Part shown: in pieces, positions 24,163-31,907 of the stretch
How the letters are laid out: each line of letters opens with the position of its first letter
Numbering within the stretch: the first letter of the stretch is position 1
Assembly: GCA_947629475.1 (NCBI GenBank)
Contig: CANRDV010000007.1
Coordinates: forward strand, 1 to 38,033
DNA length: 38,033 nt
Direction of reading: 5' to 3'
Source: an uncultured Bacilli bacterium
GTDB lineage: Bacteria > Bacillota_I > Bacilli_A > RF39 > UBA660
Made by a program: the position numbers and the translations under genes
Notes under the pieces: generated by a model
Told to the model about the DNA's origin: nothing
What the model saw: the letters and a program-made list of their open reading frames with translations, nothing else
The model's database searches: none

Positions 24163-24509
24163 TATTCATTATCCTTTCTTTCTCGAACATTAAGTAAAAA
24201 TTCTTCCTTAACCTTATCTATAAAATCATTCCATTTTATAGCTTCTTCTTTATAAAACATTTCATCTATAAAATTTAATGAATTAGCTTTTTTTGCAATT
24301 TGATTAATGTTGTTAGAAATTGCTCTCATATATTTCATAACTTCATAAAATTTCTCATCAGGTTTTTCTTTTATTTGATAATCCAATAGCATCTTTCTAA
24401 CAAGTTCACTTTCATTCATATTTGCTTTTTCGGCTTTTGTTTTTAAAGCAATCAATTCTTCTTGATTAAGCCAAAATTGTTTCTTATAAATTCTTGTCCT
24501 ATTGCTCAT
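24162..24509 (-). CDS. mobC: MobC-family relaxosome protein
   Basis: A 115-aa protein with an N-terminal ribbon-helix-helix, KQFWLNQEELIALKTKAEKANMNESELVRKMLL, followed by the MobC motif AISNNINQIAKKAN. It binds oriT and helps the relaxase nick. The oriT-like sequence lies immediately upstream. SD AAAGGAG, and the gene is directly followed by the relaxase. Confidence 0.92.
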   Translation of the reverse strand: MSNRTRIYKKQFWLNQEELIALKTKAEKANMNESELVRKMLLDYQIKEKPDEKFYEVMKYMRAISNNINQIAKKANSLNFIDEMFYKEEAIKWNDFIDKVKEEFLLNVRERKDNE

Positions 24510-24539
24510 TTTTTTCTCCTTTCTTTGCTAATTTTCAAT

Positions 24540-24625
24540 GTCCTTTTAAAATTACATAGGGGTTTTGGGGTTTCCCCATAATTTACAATGTTAGGAGTAC
24601 AACTCCAGTGCTTGCTAATACAAAA
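24540..24625. other. Probable origin of transfer (oriT)
   Basis: A gene-free 125-bp gap directly before mobC-mobA holds unusually GC-rich inverted repeats: GGGG-TTT-CCCC at 24567-24577 and GGAGT-ACA-ACTCC at 24594-24606, followed by AGTGCTTGC at 24607-24615. MOBP oriT regions typically have an inverted repeat next to the nick site and lie just before mobC. The nick position cannot be read with certainty; just after the GGAGT repeat near GTGCTTGC is the best guess. Confidence 0.7.
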
Positions 24626-24634
24626 TAAATAGAC

Positions 24635-25600
24635 CTATCGAGATTTATCATAACCCTTCATTTCATTTTTTTTTACTATTTCACATAAAAAGTCATTAAA
24701 ATCTTTTCCACTTTTTGGTGGAAAATCTATAATTTCATAACTAGCTGACAATTTATTTTTGATAGCTTCCGTTGCTAATCTTCCTGCTAAATCATTATCA
24801 AAATGAACAAAAATAGTTTTAATTTGAGGATTTTCTCTTAAAAAATTCTCTACTGTTTTTGGCAATTTACTATTAGAAATATCTTTAGATGTACTATATA
24901 CACCAGCTAGTGATAATAAGTTATCTTCATCCCAATTTTTATTGCTCATTTCTTTTAAAGTAGCATAAGAAAGTAAGTCGATCACACTTTCAAAAATATG
25001 AACTGACTTCTTATTACATATTGATTTTAATTTAAAAGAATATGTTTTATTACTTCCGTATGAATCGTGCATATATCTGCTAGAGTTCGTTGCTCGAACC
25101 CCTGCATATCTTGCTATATTTCTATTATCATAGCCAATAAATACTACATTATCATTTACATCCTGATATATTAATCCTTTATTTATACACTCATCTATTA
25201 TATTTTTACTGATTCCACGACTTAATAAATAATCAATAACTTTGAAATTATTCTTAGCTTTTCTAGGTAAAATTAATTTTTTTTCATTATCATTTTTACT
25301 TGATTTATAGTTAATAGGAGATTTAATTTTTTCATATCCTCCTATTTCTAAAACCTTAGAAACAGCATCTACAAAACTATATTCTTCTACTTTCATTAAA
25401 TAATCAATCGCACTTTTTCCCCCAATTCCACGAGAGAACCAGTACCATAATCCGTTAGAAATTTTCAAACTATCATGTGTTGCTGTTCTATAAGTTCCTC
25501 TTGAATCATAGATTATTTCTTCTGGGGATGCTATTTGTAAGTAGGATAATAAATCAATTTCCCTAGCTTTTTCAATTTTTTCTTTAGTAAAATAAGCCAT
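24635..25600 (-). CDS. DUF3991/Toprim primase-like protein
   Basis: A 321-aa protein. Residues about 3-90 (IEKAREIDLLSYLQ, GLWYWFSRGIGGKSAIDYLMKVEEYSFVDAVSKVL) form a DUF3991-type domain like the zinc-binding part of primases but without zinc ligands. The Toprim fold follows: HIFESVIDLLSYATL (acidic Glu), then IFVHFDNDLAGRLATEAI (DxD-type) and SGKDFNDFL. Such proteins occur in Tn1549-like elements and may prime complementary-strand synthesis after transfer. No helicase part is present. It overlaps the preceding gene by 1 base. Confidence 0.88.
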   Translation of the reverse strand: MAYFTKEKIEKAREIDLLSYLQIASPEEIIYDSRGTYRTATHDSLKISNGLWYWFSRGIGGKSAIDYLMKVEEYSFVDAVSKVLEIGGYEKIKSPINYKSSKNDNEKKLILPRKAKNNFKVIDYLLSRGISKNIIDECINKGLIYQDVNDNVVFIGYDNRNIARYAGVRATNSSRYMHDSYGSNKTYSFKLKSICNKKSVHIFESVIDLLSYATLKEMSNKNWDEDNLLSLAGVYSTSKDISNSKLPKTVENFLRENPQIKTIFVHFDNDLAGRLATEAIKNKLSASYEIIDFPPKSGKDFNDFLCEIVKKNEMKGYDKSR

Positions 25601-25986
25601 TATCTACCAGCTCTTTCTTCACTTTGATATCTTATTTTTTTTAAATTATTTATTGAATCTAAATCCAAGTTATTTTTATTTTGCATCATTTCATAATATA
25701 GAGGATCTATGACATTTTCATCCAACATACTACTTAAACTATAATCACACTTTCTCCAACAATTGTATAAATAATCTAATGTATTTTTTTTAGATAATAA
25801 AAATCTAATAGTATCTTCATCATAATTCTTATCACTTTCAAACATTCCAACAAACGCATCTCGTATTGTAATCTCTTGAGAAAAATCTATAATTTTATTT
25901 GGTGGATATGTTATTACATTCATAATATATTCTGCATATTCTACATTAATTTTATCTCTTAATTCTTTTTTTAATTCTTCCAGCAT
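25600..25986 (-). CDS. DUF3848-like protein
   Basis: A 128-aa soluble protein. The order YAEYIMNVITYPPNKIIDFSQEITIRDAFVGMFE, then LLSKKNTLDYLYNCWRKCDYSL, fits DUF3848/3849 proteins of conjugative elements (E-x-x-L-x-x-x-P-P-x-x-I-I-x-x-A/S-x-E-I-T-I/V-x-x-D). The role is unknown. It has a good SD (AGAGGAG), and a terminator-like hairpin lies just upstream. Confidence 0.7.
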   Translation of the reverse strand: MLEELKKELRDKINVEYAEYIMNVITYPPNKIIDFSQEITIRDAFVGMFESDKNYDEDTIRFLLSKKNTLDYLYNCWRKCDYSLSSMLDENVIDPLYYEMMQNKNNLDLDSINNLKKIRYQSEERAGR

Positions 25987-26012
25987 TTTTTTCTCCTCTC
26001 AAACATTAAATT

Positions 26013-26056
26013 TTTATAAAAAGAAAGATAGTAAAACATTTAAAATGTACTATCTT
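26013..26056 (-). terminator. Terminator-like hairpin at the end of the SSB gene
   Basis: On the minus strand AAGATAGTA and TACTATCTT form a 9-bp stem with a 14-base loop, then TCTTTTTAT. The SSB stop codon lies inside the 5' arm. It may reduce transcription into the primase and transfer genes, as a partial terminator within the long operon. Confidence 0.65.
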
Positions 26057-26361
26057 CCTTTTTCTTCAAATATAGTAATACTTTCTGCAAGAACTACTAA
26101 TCTTTTTAAGTTTAACCCATTTTTATCTATATATTTTTCGTTTATTATTATTCCACGAACACCAACTCTTTTTCCTTCAATCATTTGTTTTATTATTCTT
26201 TTAGGAACAGCATTTCCTATTCTAAAATCAATAAAATTATTTTGTCCATTAATTTTATTAGCACAAAGTAAAACAAAATAATAATATTTTTCAGTTGGAG
26301 AAACTATTCTAATTTCTGGTCTTTTTACAACTAAACCAACTATCGCTACCATGTTAACCAT
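26050..26361 (-). CDS. ssb: Single-stranded DNA-binding protein
   Basis: A 103-aa OB-fold protein: MVAIVGLVVKRPEIRIV, then YYYFVLLCANKINGQNNFIDFRIGNAVPKRIIKQMIEGKRVGVRGII. The pattern (V-G-x-x-x-x-x-P-E, strands, KGxxVxVxG-x-I) is that of a short SSB without the C-terminal acidic tail, which would make it unable to recruit host partners in the usual way. The second Met (MVAIVG) is an alternative start. It probably coats transferred single strands, with the primase-like protein nearby. Confidence 0.82.
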   Translation of the reverse strand: MVNMVAIVGLVVKRPEIRIVSPTEKYYYFVLLCANKINGQNNFIDFRIGNAVPKRIIKQMIEGKRVGVRGIIINEKYIDKNGLNLKRLVVLAESITIFEEKGR

Positions 26362-26368
26362 TATGATT

Positions 26369-26743
26369 TTATTCTGTTTCTTTGTCAGTTCCCTTTTTCA
26401 AAACATTCATATTCGCAAATATAAAATATTGTTCTCTCATGCCTTGAAAGAAAACATCTTTTTTTTCAATATAAGTAATATCATAATATAACTCAAGTGC
26501 TTCAACTAATTTCCTAGTTTCAACTTCATTAAGTGTTTCTGCTTTTTCACTTGTTTCAAGTATTTTACAAACTTTAGGATATTCTTTAATTATCTTATTA
26601 TATTTTGCATATAATTCTCGATATACAGGATTTTTAATTTCTAAAATCTTTGTTGCTGTCCCCAAAAAAGGCATGAAACTATCATCATTTTCAAAATAAG
26701 ATAAACTTTTCAAATCATAATCATAGTCAATTTTTTCAAACAT
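26369..26743 (-). CDS. Hypothetical 124-aa protein
   Basis: The start is the ATG at 26743 (MFEKIDYDYDLKS), with GGAGGTG 7 bases upstream; the track start is 7 codons earlier. The protein is helical and acidic with no membrane segment. KILETSEKAETLNEVETRKLVEALELYYD is a long helix pair. Not recognised. It is the first of three genes (this one, SSB, then the DUF3848 gene after a hairpin) that likely serve DNA handling. Confidence 0.65.
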   Translation of the reverse strand: MFEKIDYDYDLKSLSYFENDDSFMPFLGTATKILEIKNPVYRELYAKYNKIIKEYPKVCKILETSEKAETLNEVETRKLVEALELYYDITYIEKKDVFFQGMREQYFIFANMNVLKKGTDKETE

Positions 26744-26840
26744 TTTCTTCACCTCCAATAGCAATTTTAAATTACTTTTAAATAATTTACTAATCTACAA
26801 ATTAGAACTTTTGGAGAGATTTATACATTTGACAAGCACA

Positions 26841-27173
26841 TTACTTGCTTTCAGATCTAAGTTTTTCTCTATTTTCCATAAGTATAGAATAATAATCTTT
26901 TTTTTCTATTTTTCTATCATTTTGAATCAATAATTGCCAAATTAAATCACTTGCTTCATTTGGAAAAAACCTAACATCTACATATTCCATATCATTTTCA
27001 ACTTTAGGAATAGAATAAGTTAATAATTTATTCATTATCTTTTCAGCCGTTATAGAAAACTTTTCATCATCAATAGCTAAATTCATATTCATTTCAATAA
27101 GTCCTACTAACTTATCAAATAATTCTCTACTAATTAGTAATTTTATTGATGGACTTTTCTTTTCATATCCCAT
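26841..27173 (-). CDS. Hypothetical 110-aa protein
   Basis: It begins MGYEKKSPSIKLLISRELFDKL and contains MEYVDVRFFPNEASDLIWQLLIQND. Mixed strand and helix, soluble. SD GGGAAAGGTG is supplied by the last codons of the previous gene. Not recognised. The following 97-bp gap has a small CTAAT/ATTAG hairpin but no clear terminator or promoter. Confidence 0.6.
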   Translation of the reverse strand: MGYEKKSPSIKLLISRELFDKLVGLIEMNMNLAIDDEKFSITAEKIMNKLLTYSIPKVENDMEYVDVRFFPNEASDLIWQLLIQNDRKIEKKDYYSILMENREKLRSESK

Positions 27174-27180
27174 AAACTTC

Positions 27181-27402
27181 TCACCTTTCCCTTTCTTTAT
27201 TTCTACTATTTTTAACTTTTCTATCTACTTCACTTTCTTTTATATTAATTTCATTAATTTTATTTTCTTTTAATTCTATATCTTTTACAGTAATATTATC
27301 TATTAAATCCTGCACCATTTTTTCAGCTTCTTTTTCGCTATTAGCAAATACTTCTAAAGTCATTTTGCCAAATAAATTTACATTAAATTCATATTTATTC
27401 AT
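27181..27402 (-). CDS. DpnD/PcfM-like protein ending in -KERER
   Basis: 73 aa from the ATG at 27402 (MNKYEFNVNLFGKMTLEVFANSEKEAEKMVQDLI), with GGAAAGGATG upstream; the track start is 9 codons earlier. The strand-strand-helix with A-N-S-E-K-E-A matches the DpnD/PcfM pattern. The C-terminal codons GAA AGG GAA AGG form the SD of the next gene. Fourth copy of this fold in the element. Confidence 0.7.
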   Translation of the reverse strand: MNKYEFNVNLFGKMTLEVFANSEKEAEKMVQDLIDNITVKDIELKENKINEINIKESEVDRKVKNSRNKERER

Positions 27403-27637
27403 TCTTATCATCCTTTCCTTTCTTTTCAAAATTCATACTTAAAAAATCTATTATTTTTTTATTTTTAATAGCTCTTTTTAATCCTATAATAATTGATATT
27501 TCTAAAGCCGTTATATCAGGTATTCTTTCCAAATCATCAAGTTGGATGCCTATAATACTTTTCTCATTTAAGTATCCTGCTTTAAATATCTTTTCTAATG
27601 TTTTAGAAATTTGATTAAAACTATAATTATTATTCAT
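27395..27637 (-). CDS. Hypothetical 80-aa protein
   Basis: The start is the ATG at 27637 (MNNNYSFNQISKTLEKIFKAGYL), with GGAGG 9 bases upstream inside the sortase gene. A small helical protein; IPDITALEISIIIGLKRAIKNKKIIDFLSMNFE is one hydrophobic helix pair, probably soluble. The overlaps on both sides suggest coupled translation. Not recognised. Confidence 0.6.
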   Translation of the reverse strand: MNNNYSFNQISKTLEKIFKAGYLNEKSIIGIQLDDLERIPDITALEISIIIGLKRAIKNKKIIDFLSMNFEKKGKDDKNE

Positions 27638-28301
27638 ATTTTTCATCCTCCACTATTTCAAATATAAATACTGTTTGTAAATTAGTATTCCTACGACAAG
27701 TAATTAAAGTTAAGGTATTCTTTGAAGAATTTCTTATGATTGGAGCTTCTCCAGTTTTCTCTATATCATAAGTATTAACTAATTTATAAGTATATACTTT
27801 TCCAGCATAATGAATATATGCAATATCATTTGTAACTAACTTATGAAGATTTTTAAAATAAGAAATATTGCTAGTTCCACTATGAGCAACTAAAATTACA
27901 TTACCATTTATTTTGTCAGGTAAATCTGATTCTTTTAAAATTTTAACATTTTTATTAACATCATTTTCTTTAGAATCTTTACTATAAACTCCACGCATCA
28001 AGTTTAAATTCGGTATATCTAATACTAAAATATAGTCATTTATATTTGTATTTTCCACTTTTTCATCAACAGTTTCAGTTTGAAGTACATCCTTTTCTTC
28101 AGGTTCTTCATTTTTTATTTCTTGTTGTTCTTGAAAGAATTTATCAAGTTCTTGTTGTACTTTCTGTTCATTTTGATAAATTCTATAATATTTAAGCATT
28201 AATAATGTACTAGCAACTGATATTAGTAAAAAAGAGGCAGATACAATTAATCGCCCCTTCTCACTAAGTCTATTTTTTCTTTTTCTTCTGATTAAACACA
28301 T
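27630..28301 (-). CDS. srt: Sortase
   Basis: 223 aa; the start is the ATG at 28301 (MCLIRRKRKN) with GGAGG upstream, while the track start is a TTG two codons earlier. One N-terminal membrane segment (about residues 18-38) is followed by an acidic Gln/Glu linker and the sortase barrel: LDIPNLNLMRGVY, NVILVAHSG (His), TYDIEKTGEAPIIRNSSKNTLTLITC (Cys), with RRNTNLQTVF giving the Arg region. There is no C-terminal membrane segment, so it is not a classic class C enzyme; the subclass is unassigned. It overlaps the adhesin gene by 32 bases and probably anchors that adhesin through its VPKTG motif. Confidence 0.9.
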   Translation of the reverse strand: MCLIRRKRKNRLSEKGRLIVSASFLLISVASTLLMLKYYRIYQNEQKVQQELDKFFQEQQEIKNEEPEEKDVLQTETVDEKVENTNINDYILVLDIPNLNLMRGVYSKDSKENDVNKNVKILKESDLPDKINGNVILVAHSGTSNISYFKNLHKLVTNDIAYIHYAGKVYTYKLVNTYDIEKTGEAPIIRNSSKNTLTLITCRRNTNLQTVFIFEIVEDEKYE

Positions 28302-31077
28302 AAACAAATCCTCCTATTCCTACAATAATCATTATTCCACATACTATTTCTAATATATAAGTATCATCTAATCCAGTCTTTGGAACATCAACAACTACCT
28401 TTTCATTAGTTAAAGTTGCTTTAACAATCTCTCCATCTTCAAGGATTTCAAAAAACATTTTTTCTGTATTCAAAACATATCCTTCAGGTGCTTCAACTTC
28501 CATTAAATAATACTTTCCATAAGGCAATTCTTCAATAACAATCTTACCATTTTCATCAGTATAACCACTAAAAACTAAAATATCTTCTTCATCTTCTTTA
28601 CCTTCATAATAAATTTCGATTTTCGCATTAGGTAATGGCTCTGCCGTTGAAAAGTCAGTTTTAGTAAAATCTAATTTACCTATTATTAACTTATCTTTAA
28701 CAGTAGATTTAACAATTCCACCATCTTCTTTAACCTCAAATGGCATTTTTTCTGTATTCAAAACATATCCTTCAGGTGCTTCAACTTCTTTTAAGAAATA
28801 TTTTCCATAAGGTAATTTTTTAATGGTAATTTTTCCAGTTTCATCAGTAATACCTGTAAAAATCAAGATTCCATTTTCACTTCCATCATCACTATAAATT
28901 TCGATTTTCGCATTAGGTAAAGCTTCACTTTCAGATAAATCAGTTTTGTTTATTTCTACATCTTGTTTTTTTAAGAAATTTTCTACCTCAAATGTTTTAT
29001 CAACAACTTCAGTATATTGGTCTTTATATTTCAATTCAAATTCATATTTTTTAGTTGATAGAACATGACTATCAGTTGTTTTTAATTCTTTAAAATAATA
29101 CTTACCTAATTCTAAATTTTCAACTGCAAGATGTCCTTTTTTGTCTGTTTCTACTTCTTTAATTAAAGCATCTTTAGTATATTTTATTTTACCATTTACT
29201 TTAATATCTTCATTAGCATATAAACCAAACTTAACTTTTTCAAGTGGTATTTTCTTATAAGTGATTCCTTCTTCAGTAAATACTGCTTCTTCACCTAATT
29301 TATTTAATTCTACTTTTCCCTTTACTCGTTTATTGGCGAATCTAACCGTATAAATCATTCCATACTCATCATCTTTTTCAAATACTGTTCCTTCGCCAAT
29401 ATGAAATTTAATTGGTGTATTATTCCATAAATAACCTATAATTTTATCATCTACTTCTTCTAATTGGAAATTACCAACATCCAATTCATAAGGTGTAATA
29501 AATTCACCATTTTCATTTGTTTCATATTCACATACTTTTTTAGCCGTTGGATAAGTTATTGTTTGACAAACATATTCATTGGTATCAGTATTTTTTATTT
29601 TAAACTTAATTCCTGCTAACTTGATTTGTTCGTTAGTTTCCTTATCAACTTTTATCACTTTTAATTTTGCTGATATTGGCGAATTAGAAATAACTTCACG
29701 AACCGTTTTAGGTGAGTTTTCATCAATTACAACTTCAAAATCTTTGGCTTTTTCATAATCAGGTGTAGCATTTTTTTGTTTAATTATATAAGTTCCATAA
29801 GGTAATGTTGCCTCTGCATAACCTTTATTATCTGTCGTTATAGTAGTATATAATTTATTCTTTGATTTTAAATAAATTTCAAAAGTAACATTTGGCTCTC
29901 CTGTCATGATTCCTGTTTTATCACTACTTAATACTTTGAATATTGATAAATCTCTTTCAACAACATCCTCATAAACTCTAACCGTTGGATGGATTTGCTC
30001 TGGTGTTATTTCAAAATTATAAACAGTTTTATCTAATTGATATCCCCTTGATGGACTTAATTCTTTTAATTTTAAATTTCCAATTTTAGGTAGGTAATTA
30101 CTTGTGGCTTCACCATTTGCATCAGTTGTAATTTTTTCTAATAAAACATCATTTTCATCATAAATACCATAAACTGCATTTGATAGTAAACCATCTCCTT
30201 GCACACTAACAGTTTTTCTATCAACCTTTCTGATTGTAACTTTTCCTCCAACAGTATCTAAATTTATTACTGCTGTAACTGGATCCATAGCCCTTAAAGC
30301 ACCTAAAACTTGTGAACCATCAGAACCACGATATAACATAGTAGTATTTTTATCATAATTCTTTTTAGCAAGTTTTATTGTTGAAGAATTTAATGTTTTA
30401 GGTGTTATATGCAAAGTATTTCCTACTATTTCAGCATCATTTCCACCTTTATCAACAATTTCAAATTGACTTAAAACTCCATTAGAATCTGTAACAGTAA
30501 TTTCTTGATTTAAGTAAGTATTTTTGGTATCTCCATTAAAACTAGGTCTTGTGGTGTGAGCATTAACCAACTTCATAATTTCGTTCTTTTCATAATCAAC
30601 ACTTACCTCACTACCTTCTCCGTATCTTTCCGTTGTTAGTCTAATATCATCCGTAGATAAAGTTTCCCAAATAAGAACTTGAGTAGCTACTCTATACCTT
30701 TCAGTATTATGTCCAGGATATTCATAGCCATAATACCCAATTAATTGAACTTTTTTGAATAAATCTAAACTATATGGTAAATGTGCATTACTCCAATCAA
30801 CTTTGTAATAACTATAAGTCGTTACTTCTACTCCAGGTTCTACGCAATAAACAACTTTGCCATCCATTGTATAAAATGGAACTCCGTTAGAAGTGTAATG
30901 ACTTCCAGTTCTTTCAAAAAAGATTCCATTTGCATAAGTAAATCCCATTGTTTCAGCATTAACCCTTAACAAAAACATTGAACAAATTATTAGTGCTATA
31001 CATAATAGCATTCCAACAATTAATAATTTTTTTCTTTTAATTTTAAAATCTTTAATTTTTTTAATTAATTTTTTCAT
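28270..31077 (-). CDS. Thioester/Cna-B repeat surface adhesin with VPKTG anchor
   Basis: A 935-aa cell-wall protein. The signal segment covers about residues 18-41. The thioester domain follows, with VVYCVEPG (Cys78) and ATQVLIWE (Gln133), the Cys-Gln pair that forms an internal thioester able to bond covalently to a target. About six Cna-B/SpaA-type repeats follow (from about residue 278), with typical K at the start (VTIRKVD, LKVIKVD, VEINKTD, LDFTKTD) and E near the end (LKEVEAPEGY, LMEVEAPEGY) for isopeptide bonds. The C-terminus is VPKTG, a membrane helix and KKKKK. The last two repeats are nearly identical in DNA. Likely roles are contact with recipient cells or host surfaces. The neighbouring sortase is the likely partner. 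Confidence 0.92.
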   Translation of the reverse strand: MKKLIKKIKDFKIKRKKLLIVGMLLCIALIICSMFLLRVNAETMGFTYANGIFFERTGSHYTSNGVPFYTMDGKVVYCVEPGVEVTTYSYYKVDWSNAHLPYSLDLFKKVQLIGYYGYEYPGHNTERYRVATQVLIWETLSTDDIRLTTERYGEGSEVSVDYEKNEIMKLVNAHTTRPSFNGDTKNTYLNQEITVTDSNGVLSQFEIVDKGGNDAEIVGNTLHITPKTLNSSTIKLAKKNYDKNTTMLYRGSDGSQVLGALRAMDPVTAVINLDTVGGKVTIRKVDRKTVSVQGDGLLSNAVYGIYDENDVLLEKITTDANGEATSNYLPKIGNLKLKELSPSRGYQLDKTVYNFEITPEQIHPTVRVYEDVVERDLSIFKVLSSDKTGIMTGEPNVTFEIYLKSKNKLYTTITTDNKGYAEATLPYGTYIIKQKNATPDYEKAKDFEVVIDENSPKTVREVISNSPISAKLKVIKVDKETNEQIKLAGIKFKIKNTDTNEYVCQTITYPTAKKVCEYETNENGEFITPYELDVGNFQLEEVDDKIIGYLWNNTPIKFHIGEGTVFEKDDEYGMIYTVRFANKRVKGKVELNKLGEEAVFTEEGITYKKIPLEKVKFGLYANEDIKVNGKIKYTKDALIKEVETDKKGHLAVENLELGKYYFKELKTTDSHVLSTKKYEFELKYKDQYTEVVDKTFEVENFLKKQDVEINKTDLSESEALPNAKIEIYSDDGSENGILIFTGITDETGKITIKKLPYGKYFLKEVEAPEGYVLNTEKMPFEVKEDGGIVKSTVKDKLIIGKLDFTKTDFSTAEPLPNAKIEIYYEGKEDEEDILVFSGYTDENGKIVIEELPYGKYYLMEVEAPEGYVLNTEKMFFEILEDGEIVKATLTNEKVVVDVPKTGLDDTYILEIVCGIMIIVGIGGFVYVFNQKKKKK
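28456..28500. repeat. 45-bp direct repeat in the adhesin gene (copy 1; copy 2 at 28744-28788)
   Basis: The same 45 bases occur 288 bp apart in the last two Cna-B repeats, together with a second shared block (ATAAATTTCGATTTTCGC...) near 28610 and 28893. 288 bp equals 96 codons, one repeat unit, so recombination between copies would delete or add one domain in frame. Confidence 0.85.
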
Positions 31078-31130
31078 TCTATCATTCCTTTCACATTAAA
31101 ATTTTAAATAAAAAAGATAATCAATTAAGA

Positions 31131-31775
31131 TTACCTGTATAATTTCGTTTCATTAGGATATATCAAATATAATTCATATCCAATTATTTGTCCTTTATAT
31201 CCATAAGACTGACAATAAGTGTTTGTTATCGTTAAATCTTCAAAACTTAATTCCATTCCTTTTTCCAAGCATTCATTACTTGTTTTAAAAAGTCTTTGCA
31301 TCAGTCTTAAATATTCTTCATCAACCTCATTTTCTTGTTTTGATTCTGTATTATCTTTTTTAATTTCATTGTTGTTAGATTTATTTTCTTCAACAGTTTC
31401 AGTTTGAGGTTCTTTCTTTTCTTCTACTTTATCCTTAGATTCACTAGCTGAAGTATTTTCTTTCTTTTGTTCTTGGCTATTTTGCGAATTGTTGCTATTT
31501 TCCTTTTCTTGGCTATTTGATTCATCTTTAGAAGAAATTATATTTTCTTTTTCATCATCATTAGTTTCTGGTAATTTACTATCATCATCAACAAAATCAT
31601 TTTCTTCTGGATTCTTGTTTTCATCCGAATTAGTTTCATTTTTTTCAGCAGGTAAAACTTCAATAAAAGTATTGAATTTTTTCTTGTTGGAATTTTTCAA
31701 ATACAAATTTGATAAACCAAATCCAATAACAATAGCAATTAATATCAAAATAATCATTAGAATTAATTTTTTCAT
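31131..31775 (-). CDS. Membrane-anchored acidic/disordered protein
   Basis: A 214-aa protein with one N-terminal membrane helix (about residues 3-26), a 110-residue disordered stretch rich in Glu, Asn, Ser and Lys, and a compact C-terminal part with two Cys (SNECLEKGMELSFEDLTITNTYCQSYG) that may form a disulphide outside the cell. PQTETVEEN in the linker resembles LQTETVDEK in the sortase linker. It is the first gene after its own promoter, before the adhesin and sortase, so a surface helper role is likely. Family not recognised. Confidence 0.75.
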   Translation of the reverse strand: MKKLILMIILILIAIVIGFGLSNLYLKNSNKKKFNTFIEVLPAEKNETNSDENKNPEENDFVDDDSKLPETNDDEKENIISSKDESNSQEKENSNNSQNSQEQKKENTSASESKDKVEEKKEPQTETVEENKSNNNEIKKDNTESKQENEVDEEYLRLMQRLFKTSNECLEKGMELSFEDLTITNTYCQSYGYKGQIIGYELYLIYPNETKLYR

Positions 31776-31799
31776 TTACATTCTCCTTTCTTTGCCAAA

Positions 31800-31827
31800 A
31801 GTATAATATATATACTTATTTAGTCAA
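31800..31827 (-). promoter_or_regulatory. Promoter of the surface/transfer operon
   Basis: TTGACT (31822-31827) and TATACT (31800-31805) on the minus strand with a 16-base spacer, 25 bases before the start codon of the 214-aa gene. Good match for a vegetative promoter. It could drive the whole run of genes down to 8907, with the internal hairpin at 26013-26056 as a partial stop. Confidence 0.7.
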
Positions 31828-31883
31828 ATATATAATTTTTTTCAGTTAGTATAGTTAGTATTTAAGGGTAGGTTGTAGGGAGG

Positions 31884-31906
31884 GATTTTGTGGATAAAAT
31901 ACTCCC
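31884..31906 (-). repeat. GGGAGTATTTTATC element after parB (second copy in parB at 32473-32486)
   Basis: The 14-bp sequence is exact in both places, on opposite strands (31893-31906 minus, 32473-32486 plus). A looser copy, GGGAGTATATTTT, lies at 32014-32026. The first copy is also one arm of a hairpin with CTCCC just downstream of parB. It is a candidate parS-like or operator sequence; no binding evidence is visible. Confidence 0.4.
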
Positions 31907-31907
31907 A

